Shown piece after piece: positions 47,801-58,300 of a DNA stretch of 64,000 nucleotides. Both the position numbers and the translations under genes were made by a program. The stretch is from Closterium sp. Naga37s-1 (Eukaryota > Streptophyta > Zygnematophyceae > Desmidiales > Closteriaceae): positions 62,001 through 126,000 of the forward strand of contig CANJKZ010000179.1 in the NCBI GenBank assembly GCA_947471745.1, written 5' to 3'. Positions within the stretch are counted from its first letter, which is position 1; the number at the start of each line of letters is the position of its first letter. The notes beneath the pieces are model-generated. The model made no database searches. It was not told where the DNA came from and saw only the letters and a program-made list of their open reading frames with translations.

Positions 47801-50655
47801 CATTGGCAGCAAGAGCCTCAGCACAGGGCCCATTGACGGCAAGAGCCTCAGCACAGGGCCCATTGGCGGCAATCTGGTGAAGAATCTTCAGCGAGCACAT
47901 GCGCGCCTGCCTCCTCTCCCCCGCCTGCCTCCTCGCCTCCGCGTCCGCCTCTGCTGCAGTTACCCCTCCCCTGGTCCCACCCTGTGCCCCCCTGCGCCTG
48001 CACTCCCAGCTGCTTCTCCCCCTGCTGCAGTAGTTGCAGTGGCAGGAGAAGGAGCTGCAGCAGCAGCGCCAGCAGCAGAGGGAGCAGCGGCGGTAAGCAG
48101 TTGCCCCTCGGCTGCAGTCAGCAGCAGCAGTTTCGGTAGGTAGCCCAACAGTGCCACGTGTTCACTCAGGAGTGGTTGAACGCGCAGCAGGGAGATGAGT
48201 GCCGTGGCTAGCAGCTCCACTCTCTCAGTCGCTGCTGCCACTGCTGCTGCTCCTCCCAACCCCCTCCCTGCTACCACTGCTCCTGATGCTGTTGCTGATG
48301 CTCCTGCTGCTGCTGTGGGAACAGGAGCAGGGGAAGCTGGTGCGAACAGTGCTGACGTGGCAAGCATGTATTGGTCGAGAAGGCCTTCGAGAAAGCGCTT
48401 GGGGTTGCGCAGCGGGTACTTGGGGTCCTTGAGGAAGAGACGAATGTACACGCCGCCCACCTGCCACTCGTCCCCTTCTTCAGGTGAATTCAACAGACTG
48501 TTGTCTGATGCACCTGACGCCCCACCTGGACCACCTGAACTAGCACCTCATGAAACACCTGAACCGGCCGCACCAGTAGCTCCCACAAGATCAGGTGGAT
48601 CCCATTCAAACGAAGCAAGATTTCCAAAAACGGAAGCACCAGTTTCTCCTCGATGCCGCCTTGCTTCGCCACCACCCACGCCAGCTCTGGTGCCCACGCC
48701 AGCTCTGGTGCCCCCGCCAGCTCTGGTGCCCCCGCCAGCGACTGCAGCATGCCCAGAATGGTGCAGCATGGCCTCTATGTGTGCAGCTGAGAGCGCGGAG
48801 GGTGCAGCAGAGGAAGAGGAAGAGGGTGGTGCAGGGAGTGTGGGGAGGGAGATGCAGGTGAAGAGAGGAGCGAGAGAGGCAGGGGAGGCGACAGCAGCGG
48901 CGGCAGAAGGCGAGGTGGAGAGCACGTTGTGGAGGGACGTGAGGGCCATGATGATATGCTCCAACACCTACAGGCTGCCGCATTTTGAGGCGCCTCAAAA
49001 GTCTTTTGAGGCGCCTCAAAAGGTGGAGAGGACGTTGTGGAGGGAGGTGAGGGCCACGATGATATTCTCCAACACCTACCGCACATCCCGAGCTTTCCTC
49101 CCCCTCTCTCTCTCTCTGTCGACTCCCGCCGCGGCAGGAACTGGAGAATCAGTAGCCAGTAATCGTGACGGGTGACCTCAACTGTGCATTCGGGAAGATT
49201 TACATTTTCCACCCCGAGGGCAACCGGAGGAGCTCAGGGTATACCGCTGACTTTTGAGTCGACTCAAAAGTCAACTCGGATGAGGAGCGGGCGTTTTTGC
49301 AGCTAACCCGCTCCCTTGTCGTCCCTTCACTGTTTGGAATCCCGCCACTGCAGGAGCTGGAGCAGCAGAAGCCGGTGATTGTCACCGGAGACCTCAACTG
49401 TGCATTTGGGGAGACTGACATCTTTCCACCCGAGGGCAACCCACGGAGCTCACTCTCTCTCCTCTCCTCTGTCTCCCCCTCACTGTTTGGAATCCCGCCA
49501 CTGCAGGAACTGGAGCAGCAGAAGCCCGTGATTGTCACCGGAGACCTCAACTGTGCGTTCGGGGAGATTGATATTTTCCACCCCGAGGGCAACCGCAGGA
49601 GCTCGGGGTTTACCGATGAGGAGCGGGCGTCGTTTGCCGCTAACCTGCTGGGCGTGCCCTGGGAAGGGGAAGAGGAGGGGGAGAAGGGGAAAGGGGGAGA
49701 GGGAGGAGAGGGAGGAGAGAAGGGTGAGAATGGAAGTGGAGGGAAGAAGGGGGGAGGGGAGGGGAAAGGGGAGGGTGGAGATGAGGGTGGGAGAGGGGAG
49801 GAACGTGGGTTGGTGGATACGTTTCGGCAGCAGCATCCCAATGCCGTGGCGTATACTTACTGGGGTTACCGGTCGAAAGCAAGACCTGCTAATAGAGGTG
49901 CGAAATACCTTATGCACTCACCCTTACACTCCCACACGCATGCACACTCAGTCAGCAGCATCCCAATGCTGTGGCGTATAGCTACTGGGGGTACCGGTCC
50001 AAGGCAAGACCTGCGAATAGAGGTGCGGCACACTCACTCACTCACACTCACACACGCATGCACACTTTGTTTGGTGGATACGTTTCGGCAGCAGCATCCC
50101 AATGCCGTGGCGTATACTTACTGGGGTTACCGGTCCAAGGCACGACCTGCCAACAGAGGTGTGTGGCACTCTTACTCACTTGCGCCATACACGCACGCAG
50201 AAAGGCATCCCAGTACCGATCGAAAGCAAGACCTGCCAACAGAGGTACGTGCACTCACACGCGCTCCCCACACTCCCATGCACGCACACGAAGCAGCATC
50301 CCAGTGCCGTGGCGTATACCTACTGGGGATATTGGTCCAAGGCACGACCTGCTAACAGAGGTGCATGGCACACACCCCACGCACTCACACTCACTTACAC
50401 ACACGTGCTTGCACTCACACTCGCACGCATGCACTTGGATAGGTTTCACTATCCGCATTTCAATGCCGTGGGCTTACACTTACACTTTCTTTTCTCTTGC
50501 CCCTCTCTTCCCCAACCCTCTATGTCTCTACAGGATGGCGTCTGGACTACTTCCTTGTATCCCAGGCACTAGCATCAAGAGTGCATGACTCATACACCAT
50601 GCCCGATGTGCCTGGTAGCGACCATTGTCCCCTGGGACTTGTGTTGAAGATGTGA
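38881..50655 (+). CDS. AP endonuclease, ExoIII/APE1 family (ARP-like), 5 exons
   Basis: Exons 38881-40563, 41468-41605, 42285-42332, 49507-49897 and 50534-50655. All junctions are GT-AG and in phase, total 793 residues. The first about 100 residues look like an organelle transit peptide, and a second in-frame Met (39181) begins [14 protein letters not shown], so two isoforms are plausible. Then come acidic/Lys-rich stretches and the plant ARP-like [20 protein letters not shown]. The ExoIII fold has its motifs: [24 protein letters not shown] (metal-binding Glu), [50 protein letters not shown] (catalytic Asp and Asn), [20 protein letters not shown] and [12 protein letters not shown] (catalytic His). 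By family it cleaves DNA at abasic sites in base excision repair. Low-complexity insertions follow NGLRALL and NLLGVPW. Intron 3 is 7.2 kb. Confidence 0.9.
40628..40738 (+). repeat. Downstream partial copy of AP endonuclease exon 1 end
   Basis: A copy of the last about 90 bases of exon 1, with [26 protein letters not shown] and a GTGAGTCAGTGG donor, sits 65 bases after the intact end. Confidence 0.9.
40825..41440 (+). repeat. Upstream partial copies of AP endonuclease exon 2
   Basis: Five copies of the 5' part of exon 2, with variants of [20 protein letters not shown], begin near 40827, 40932, 41065, 41201 and 41335. Four keep a CTTTCAG- or TTCAG-type acceptor in the correct phase. The intact exon is the last in the series (41468). 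The oldest copy, near 40827, is truncated internally. Confidence 0.92.
41665..41890 (+). repeat. Downstream partial copies of AP endonuclease exon 2
   Basis: Two copies of the 3' part of exon 2, encoding [20 protein letters not shown]-like sequence with a GTGAG or GTGGG donor, lie at about 41670-41742 and 41818-41888. AGTCAA-rich simple sequence lies between them. Confidence 0.9.
42340..46975. repeat. 4.6-kb 18-bp minisatellite inside AP endonuclease intron 3
   Basis: About 255 tandem copies of GTGAACCTTMATCCGGGG, with M being A or C, start seven bases after the intron's donor. Block-level duplication is visible: a marker set with CTTTCATCTGG and CCGGTTGTG variants recurs near 42960, 43470 and (partly) at the array start, and a GTGAACGGTGAACC deletion junction recurs near 42753 and 44653. 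The unit is a stop-free multiple of three, so long VNLNPG and KVHPRI open frames on both strands are spurious. Confidence 0.96.
47087..47096. repeat. Short palindrome (ACGT-centred)
   Basis: GAGACGTCTC within TTTTTGAGACGTCTCGAAG lies between two partial copies of the end of the RME-8-like [13 protein letters not shown] segment. Family member of TTTTGAG-N4-CTCAAAA. Confidence 0.75.
47263..47873 (-). repeat. Twenty near-perfect 30-bp units inside the RME-8-like fragment
   Basis: The 30-base unit encodes [10 protein letters not shown] on the minus strand, corresponding to the single TCAEAMA segment expected in the family after RVLHQLA. About 20 units differ at only three or four positions, which indicates very recent expansion. 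Confidence 0.95.
48983..49021. repeat. Two adjacent GCGC-centred palindromes
   Basis: Two copies of TTTTGAGGCGCCTCAAAA separated by GTC. They lie between two copies of the RME-8-like [17 protein letters not shown] segment. Confidence 0.92.
49140..49480 (+). repeat. Upstream partial copies of AP endonuclease exon 4
   Basis: Two copies of the 5' part of exon 4 precede the intact exon at 49507. The nearer (about 49349-49450) encodes [20 protein letters not shown]. The farther (about 49137-49315) continues to the [10 protein letters not shown] and DEERA region but is interrupted by a palindromic insertion at about 49246-49280. Confidence 0.9.
49249..49272. repeat. Perfect 24-bp TCGA-centred palindrome inserted in an exon copy
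   Basis: The core TTTTGAGTCGACTCAAAA is extended by GAC and GTC on either side. Compared with intact exon 4 (TTTACCGATGAGGAG near 49609), the copy has about 34 extra bases between ACCG and ATGAGGAG, all in and around this palindrome. Confidence 0.92.
49940..50490 (+). repeat. Downstream partial copies of AP endonuclease exon 4
   Basis: About five copies of the end of exon 4, with versions of [20 protein letters not shown] and ANRG plus a GTGCG- or GTGTG-type donor, lie near 49955-50025, 50072-50160, 50205-50245, 50290-50360 and 50440-50480 (degraded). They are spaced by CACTCACAC-rich intron copies. Confidence 0.9.
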
Positions 50656-50689
50656 CTGTAGATATTGTTGTTGCCACTACAGGTGTGAC

Positions 50690-51350
50690 ACACCGTGACA
50701 TGCTAACAGATAAGCATCCAGAGGTCATGACGCCTACACCATGCCAGATGTGCCAGGCAGCGACCACTGCCCCTTGGGGCTCGTGCTGAAGATCTGAGTG
50801 CAGGATTTGACATAGCACTACATGTTAATAATCGTGCATCACTGGTGCACGTCTCCTACACCATGCCAGATGTGCCAGGCAGCGACCACTGCCCCTTGGG
50901 GCTCGTGCTGAAGGTGTGACTGCAGGATGCGTGTTACTACAACAGGCGTGACGTGACATAACACTTCATTATATTGGATCATAACCAAGAGTGCATAATT
51001 CATACACCATGCCAGATGTGCCTGGCAGCGACCATTGCCCCTTGGGGCTCGTGTTGATGATGTGATTGTAACAGGGTGTGTTGCTGTAGCGAATGCCGTG
51101 GGACAAGCATTACACCACACAAAGAGACCCAGGACCGGTCACTAGCATCAAGAGGGAACGACTCATACACCATGCGAGACGCGCCTGGGAAAGACAATTA
51201 CCCTGGCGGGTATGACATGACTTGATGCGGCTCAAATTCATAGATTCCAAATTGCAAAAATCATATGCGTAAGTACCAACCAAGAAGAGTGCACACTGCA
51301 CAACACGACACCATGCCAGATGTGCCTGAAGCTATCATTGCCTTGCCTGC
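50690..51350 (+). repeat. Downstream partial copies of the AP endonuclease terminal exon
   Basis: Five copies of the last about 75 bases of the coding sequence follow the stop at 50653-50655. They encode [18 protein letters not shown] and end with a stop in the closest ones. Positions are about 50730-50797, 50850-50921, 50995-51065, 51135-51215 and 51290-51345; the last two are badly degraded. The catalytic His segment GSDHCP is therefore repeated. Confidence 0.88.
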
Positions 51351-51940
51351 TTGAGCCTTATATCTTCCCAACCCTGAAAGCTCATAGTTGCCAGTTCTTC
51401 AACACTGTAAGGTCTAATCTGGGTCAGCAGAATAGCCATTTTGCGGCCAAAGTGCCAACAGAGTCCGTAAAAATATAAATAGAGGGTGCCAAAATCAGTG
51501 TCCTTTTTCCGGAAATGTTAACCCTGCATTGTAGCACAAGTACAGAGCGATGTAAGGGCAGAGGAAGGGGTGTAGTAAGAAAGGGAAGAACAGAGGAAAG
51601 GAGGAACAGAGGCACGGTGGATGGGATGATGGGAGGGGCAGAGGAAGGGACTAAGCGAGGAACAGACGATTCCGGGCAGGAATGAAGGGAGGCATGGACA
51701 AAGGGAGGAACAGTGGAAGGGAGGAGCCGAGGAAGGAAGGTAGAGAGGATGGGTGGTACAGAGAGGAATGTATGAAGGGGAACAGCGGGAGAGCGGCATG
51801 TATGAAGGGAGGCACAGTGGCCTGAATGACCTTTTCCTAGCTGTGCACACTCGCGCCCAAGTCCCCTCCCAAATGGTTGCCAAGCGGGTGTGCAGCTGCA
51901 ACAGTAGAAGGGATTGCTACCAGTCCCCCACTGAGACGCA
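51351..51940. other. Intergenic region between converging AP endonuclease and glycosyltransferase genes
   Basis: Contains a purine-rich stretch at about 51540-51830 with imperfect GGAACAGAGGAAGG-type repeats. No gene recognised. Confidence 0.4.
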
Positions 51941-51950
51941 ACAATGGCGA

Positions 51951-52314
51951 CTTTTGAGGTGCCTGAAAAGGCTACCAGTCCCCCATGTTGACTGTATAGA
52001 AGCCGTTGAGCCACCTCCCATTCGTCGAGCGCAGCTCGTTAATCAATCTGCTCCAGTTAGACCCGAGCGCACCCACAAAGTAGTCGCACTGCAACGCGAA
52101 AATAACGACTTTTGAGATGCAATAACAGCGCCTTATGAGATGCCTCAAAAGGCTACCAGTCTCCCATGTTGACTGTGAAGAAGCCGTTGAGCAACCTCCC
52201 ATTCGTCGCGCGCAGTTCGTTAATCAGCCGGCTCCAATTAGACCCGAGCGCACCCACGAAGTAGTCGCACTGCGACGCGATAATTGCGACTTTCGATTGA
52301 GGCACCTCAAAAGG
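51951..52314 (-). repeat. Downstream partial copies of the GT23-like terminal exon
   Basis: Two copies of the end of the glycosyltransferase coding sequence, with VGALGSNWSRLINELRSTNG, GFYTVNMGDW and a stop, lie at about 51971-52108 and 52150-52290, just beyond the intact stop at 52315-52317. Palindromes or decayed palindromes of the TTTTGAG-N4-CTCAAAA family separate them (51951-51970, 52109-52151, 52294-52313). Confidence 0.9.
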
Positions 52315-55300
52315 CTACCAATCCCCCATGTTGACTGTATAAAAGCCGCTGAGCAACCTCCCATTCGTGGAGCGCAGCTCGTTAATCAATCTGCTCCAGT
52401 TAGACCCGAGCGCACCCACAAAGTAGTCACACTGCGACGCGATGATAACGCTCGCGAAACTTGCTGCAACTGACTGCGTGAGCTCATAGACACGACTCGT
52501 CCTGGAGTCCACGGGCTGGCGCGAGTTGGAGGAGTAGAGGAACTTCCAGTCAGCGTACAAGGCTGATTCTTTTACCACAGACTGTGAGGTGGGTGGAAGA
52601 GAGGGAAGGAAGGTTAGAGTTTTGAGACGTCTCATACTCGCGGCCCGACCTGAAATCCACGGGCTGGCGCGAGTTGGAGGAGTAGAGAAACTTCCAGTCG
52701 AGGTACAAGGCTGATTCTTTTACCACAGACTGTAGGGCGAGTGGTGGGAGAGAAGGAAGGAAGGAAGGAAGGAAGGAAGGAAGGAAGGAAGGAAGGAAGG
52801 AAGGAAGGAAGGAAGGAAGGAAGGAAGGAAGGAAGGAAGGAAGGAAGGAAGGAAGGAAGGTTTGAGTCACGGCTCGACCTGGAGTCCACGGGCTGGCGCG
52901 AGTTGGACGAGTTGGAGGAACTTCCAGTCGAGGTACAAGGCTGATTCCTTGATCACTGACTGTAGGGCGAGTGGGAGAGAAGGAAGGAAGGAAGGAAGAA
53001 CTGAGTTTTGAGACATCTCATCCTTGCGGCTCGACCTGGAGTCCACGGGCTGGCGCGAGTTGGACGAGTTGGAGGAACTTCCAGTCGAGGTACAAGGCTG
53101 ATTCCTTGATCACTGACTGTAGGGCGAGTGGGAGAGAAGGAAGGAAGGAAGGAAGGAAGAACTGAGTTTTGAGACATCTCATCCTTGCGGCTCGACCTGG
53201 AGTCCACGGGCTGGCGCGAGTTGGACGAGTTGGAGGAACTTCCAGTCGAGGTACAAGGCTGATTCCTTGATCACTGACTGTAGGGCGGGTGGGAGAGAAG
53301 GAAGGAAGGAAGGTTTACCGCTGGAGGAAAAGCAGGGAAAGGGGCGGATCGTGGTGAGTTAGGGAAGACAAGTGAGCCATTGTCAATCGATAAAGAGGTG
53401 GAATATAAGGCGTGGGCAGGGCAAGCATTCGTTGCTTGCCCCACGCACTTCCATTTCTGTGTCGAGCCACACGTATCGCAAGTCCGGCACGTTGCGCCGC
53501 AGCCGGTGCACAACAAACAGTTTTGAGACGTCTCACAACTTTTGGGACGTCTCGAAGCATTCGTTGCTTGCCCCACGCACCTCCATTTCTGTGTTGAGCC
53601 ACACGTATCGCAAGTCCGGCACGTGGCGCCGCAGCCGGTGCACAAAGAACATGTGCGTGGCGAGCGGAGACAGGCGCATCTCTGTGCCCTTGTCGCTCTG
53701 CCGCACGCGCACACTCACGATCGGCCGCATCACAAACGGCTCCCCTCCCACCGCCGCATACGTCTCCCTTATCGCCTTCACATTCGCTGCACCCATGCAC
53801 GTCTCATTGCACCCCGCGAACCCCCGGACGGACCACACTTGGGCCTCGATGGGACCCGGAGGGCCGGCGGAAATCTCGAAAAGCTTCTTGGATTCGGGTG
53901 TTTCGGATGCGTTGCCTGCGATGATTTGGGTGTTGCCTGCAACGGCCCGGAGGATCTCGGACTGAATTTCGGTGTAGTGAGAGAGGTGGGATGCGGTGTG
54001 GAGGCCGTAGGCGGTGTGTCGCTCCTTGTTGATTTGGTGGCACGTGTGCGGGGAGGACCAGCGCAGCATGAAGCGAGTCGACTGGGATCGCCACCAGTGC
54101 ACCTGGTTGGTGACCGAGGAGGGAGAGGGAGAGGAGAGGAGGGGTAGGCGGAGGGGTAAAGGGAGGGAGAGAGGGAGGGGAGGTAGAGGAGGAGAGGGAG
54201 AGGAGGCGAGGGGCAGCGCGAGAGGTGGGATGCGGTGTGGAGGCCGTAGGCTGTGTGGCGCTCCTTGTTGATTTGGTGGCACATGTGAGGGGAGGGCCAG
54301 CGCAGCATGAAGCGTGTCGACTGGGATCGCCACCAGTGCACCTGGTTGGTGTGGGAGAGCAGGGGAGGGGTAGGGGACGGGTAAGACGCGCTGGGTTTCG
54401 GTGTATCGAGAGAGGTGGGATGCGGCGAGAAGGCCGTAGGCTGTGTGGCGCTCCTTGTTGATTTGGTGGCACGTGTGAGGCGAGGGCCAGCGCAGCATGA
54501 AACGTGTTGACTGGGATCGCCACCAGTGCACCTGGCAGCCAGGTGTAGGGGGAGGGAGAGAGGGAGGGGAGCGCAGCATGAAGCGCGATGACTGGGATCG
54601 CCACCAGTGCACCTGCCAGGTGACCGAGGAAAAAGGGCAGGGAGGGGAGGGGTAGTGGAAGGGGTAAGACGTGGTGTGGATGCCGTGGGGCAAGGCGGGG
54701 AGAGGGAGGCGGGAAGAGGGAGGGTTATGGGGCAGGACGTGGTCTGGCTGGGCGTTTACCATGCGGATGACTTGATAACCCTGCGTACCAACCAGCTAAT
54801 TATGTACCAAGCGGATTCATTTGTGCAACTTTTGAGGTGCCTCAAAACGAGACCCGTTTTGAGGCGCCTCAAAACGAGACCCTGTGTACCAACCAACCAG
54901 CTAACTCTGAACCAAGCGGATTCATTTGAACAACCACACCTGCAAGCGAGCGCACACACGCACGCACCATCGGGTGTTTGGTCTCAACTTGCGGCTGCTC
55001 CCCCATATACCCCACCACATTCGGGTGACTATTGAGTCGACTCAAAAGCCATTGTGTACCATACAGTGCGAATTCATTTGCACAACCACTCCCACGAGCA
55101 AGCGAGCGCACACCCGCACGCACCATCAGGTGTTTGTTTGGTGTCAACGGGTGGTTGCTCCCCCATATACTCCTCCACCACATTCGGGGCCCTCATGTAC
55201 ACACATCACCCCATAGCCTGGGTTAGTTTTGAGCCATGAAACGCACGCACCATGGGGTGTTTGTCCTCAACAGGCGGTTGCGCCCCCATGTACTCCACCA

Positions 55301-58300
55301 CATTCGGAGCCCTCGCGTACGCATCGCCCCATAGCCTGGGGAGGTGGGGGAGGGGTGGGGTATACATGGGCAAAAGACGAGTCGAGTTTTACTTGACTCG
55401 TTTTGACGAGTTTTCTGTCACACACGAGTCGAGTCGAGGAAAACTCGCCGAGTTTTTTGTGCCACAAAGCAACTCGAAACTCGACCATTTTACCGAGTTT
55501 TTTCAACACTCGGACGAGTTCAAAGAAAACTCGTCCGAGGCAAGTAAAACTCGACTCGTTGTTAAACACCCCCCTTACCCACCACCCCACGAAACCAGCT
55601 TAGTGAAAGGAAATGCCGTGCGGATCTAGCGGCGGAATGCTAGGTGCTGGCGGATCTAGCGGCGGAATGCTAGGTGCGGGCGGATCTAGCGGCGAAATCT
55701 AGGTGCGGGCGGATCTGGCGGCGGAATGCTAGGTGCGAGCAGATCTGGCGGCGAAATGCTAGGTGCGAGCAGATCTGGCGGCGAATTGCTCACGAGCCCC
55801 AAAAACTCGCGAGTTTTGAAAAAACTTGTTTGGTAGCCGAGTTTTTCACGAGTTTTTTGAAACTCGCGAGCAAAACTCGACTCGAGCAACCGAGTTTTTT
55901 AGACGAAAAAGCAAACTCGAAACTCGAGCTTTTCGAGTCCCTCGAACGAGTCGAGGAAAAACTCGACTCGTTTGCCCATGTATAGGGTGGGGTTGGGGCC
56001 TTTAAGGCGCCTCAAAAGTCGCACCATTGATGTTTGGTGTCAACGTGCGGCTGCTCCCCGAATGAGTGTAATCCACCACATTCGGGCCCCTCGCGTACGC
56101 ATCGCCCCATAGCCTGGGGCACTGGAGGGCGGGGTGGGGGGCAGGGGTGGGGGGCAGGGGTGGGGGGCAGGGGTGGGGGGCTGGGGTGGGGGGCTGGGGT
56201 GGGGCTTTGAGGTTGGGAAGCAAATAGGAACCTGGAAGGGGGGAGAGGGGTGTGGGGGGGTGCACGAGTACAAGAGTGCGGGAGAGAGAGAGGGAGAGGG
56301 GGAGAGGGGGAGAGGGGGAGAAGGGAATAGTTAGCCTTATATAGGCTCCTCTTGCTCTTGACTGTACTCCAAGTTATACGTCAATGAAAGGACCATTCGA
56401 GGGAGAGGGGGAGAGGGGGAGGGAGGGAGAGTGAGTGGCAGAGGTAAGGAGCGGGAGAGGGGGAAGAGGGAGAGAAGGGGAGAGGTGTGACGGAAGAGAG
56501 GATGCGAATGTATTTCCTCCTGACACTTGGGCCCCACACACACCTCCTCACCCCCTTCAAGTTGTCACAACAACACTAAATCATTAGCCCACACACCCAC
56601 GCGTTTGTCCTCAAGTATGTTTTTGAGACGTCTCAAAAGCACATCCTTCCCCCATTTCCCTTCCCCTTTCCCCCTTTTCCCCTTACCCTTCCCCTCCCCC
56701 TACAACTCACTTAGCAGCACGGGCCTCAAACTTCATCTGGCTGTCGCAGCTGGAGTTGAGATGCACCACAGGGTCGGCCGAGGCAGCCAGGCGATTGTGC
56801 CCTGTCTTGTCGGAGGACATGGGGGGCATGGTGCTGCTGGCGATCATATCCGAGACTACTCGCTCACAGTCGGGGTTCACTACGGGGAAGAAGTAGCAAC
56901 CCCACGCCCCGCCCGTGCCTGTGGCTGGAAAAGGGAAGGGGGGAGCGTGGGGGTGGGGGGAGCATGGGGGTGGGTCGGCCGAGGCAGCGAGGCGATTGTG
57001 CCCTGTCTTGTCGGAGGAGAGGGCGGGCATGGTGCTGCTGGCGGTCATATCCGAGACCACACGTTCACAGTCGGGATTCACTATGTGGAAGAAGTAGCAA
57101 CCCCACGCCCCGCCCGTGCCCGTGGCTGGGGAAAATGAGGGGGGAGGGGCAGGGGGGGGGAGCATGGGGGGCATGGTGCTGCTGGCGGTCATATCCGATA
57201 CCACGCGCTCACAGTCGGGATTCACTACGGGGAAGAAGTAGCAACCCCACGCCCCGCCCGTGCTTGTGGCTGGGAAAGGAGGAAGGGGAGGGGGAGCGGG
57301 GGAGCACGTGGGTGGGTCGGCCGAGGCAGCGAGGGGATTGTGCCCTGTCTTGTCGGAGGACACGGAGGGCAGAACATGGTGCTGCTGGCGGTCATATCCG
57401 ATACCACGCGCTCACAGTCGGGATTCACTATGGGGAAGAAGTAGCAACCCCACGCCCCGCCTGTTTTGGTGGCTGGGGGAAAGGTGAGGAAGGGAAGGGG
57501 AGGGGGAGGGGAAGGGGGGGGGGGAGCATAGAGGGCATGGTGCTGCTGGCGGTCATATCCGATACCACGCGCTCACAGTCGGGGTTCACTATGGGGAAGA
57601 AGTAGCAACCCCACGCCCCGCCCGTGCTGGTGGCTGGGAAAGGGGGTGGGGAGGGGGAGGGGGGGGAGGGGGGGAGGGAAGGGGTTAGTGGGTTGGCCGA
57701 GGCAGCGAGGCGATTGTGGCCCACCTTGTCCGAAGAGAGAGGGAGGGCATGGTGTTGTTGGCGATCATATCCGAGACCACGCGCTCACAGTCGGGATTCA
57801 CTATGGGGAAGAAATAACAATCCCACGCTCCGCCCATGCTGGTGGCTGGGAAAGGGGGTGGGGGGGGAGGGGGGGAGAATGGGGGGGGGGGGAGTGGGTG
57901 GGAAATGGGGAGTGGGTGTGGGAAAAGGAAGCGGTTGAGCATGGAGGGAAAAGGAAGCGGTTGAGCATGGTGCCAATGTAATAGTCTCAATTAAAGTGGA
58001 ATAGATATGATTCAACAGCTGGGTATACTCAGAAGCGGAGGTTGCAGGTCCGCACCAAGGCAGGCTTAGATCAGTATAAGCTGGGCGTCGCACTCACAGC
58101 TGGGCGTCGCACTCACAGCTGGGTGTCGCACTCACAGCTGGGCGTCGCACTCACAGTTGCATGTCTCGGTGAATGCTCGGTCGTACGAGCCAGGCGCGGG
58201 CACGAGTTTCCAGGCACCTCAACAAAGGCAAGCGGGCTTAGCATAAGCTGGTCGTACCTGCAACCTCACAGTTGCATGTCACTCACAGTTGCATGTCTCG

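Larger units (their letters stand above)
46980..49080 (-). pseudogene. RME-8/GRV2 (DNAJC13)-like gene fragment nested antisense in the AP endonuclease intron
   Basis: In transcript order the minus strand encodes [20 protein letters not shown] (48975-48900), then [20 protein letters not shown] (about 48700-48630), then [33 protein letters not shown] and [20 protein letters not shown] with LLGYLPKL (48470-48110), then [20 protein letters not shown] (47900). These match, in order, a short stretch of the C-terminal armadillo-like region of plant GRV2/RME-8, an endosomal J-domain protein of about 2500 residues. The rest of the gene is absent: the fragment is bounded by the minisatellite and by AP endonuclease exon 4 copies. 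The parts lie in different frames without convincing introns between all of them, so it is probably non-functional. The last part carries a 20-copy 30-bp repeat. Confidence 0.72.

Noticed and set aside
54750-54960. An additional GT23-like exon reading VQMNPLGSELAGWLV
   Set aside because: It has stops in the phase needed between exons d and f. Exon d joins exon f directly in phase (HPM to VHWWRSQ), and the segment is part of a repeated intron stretch.
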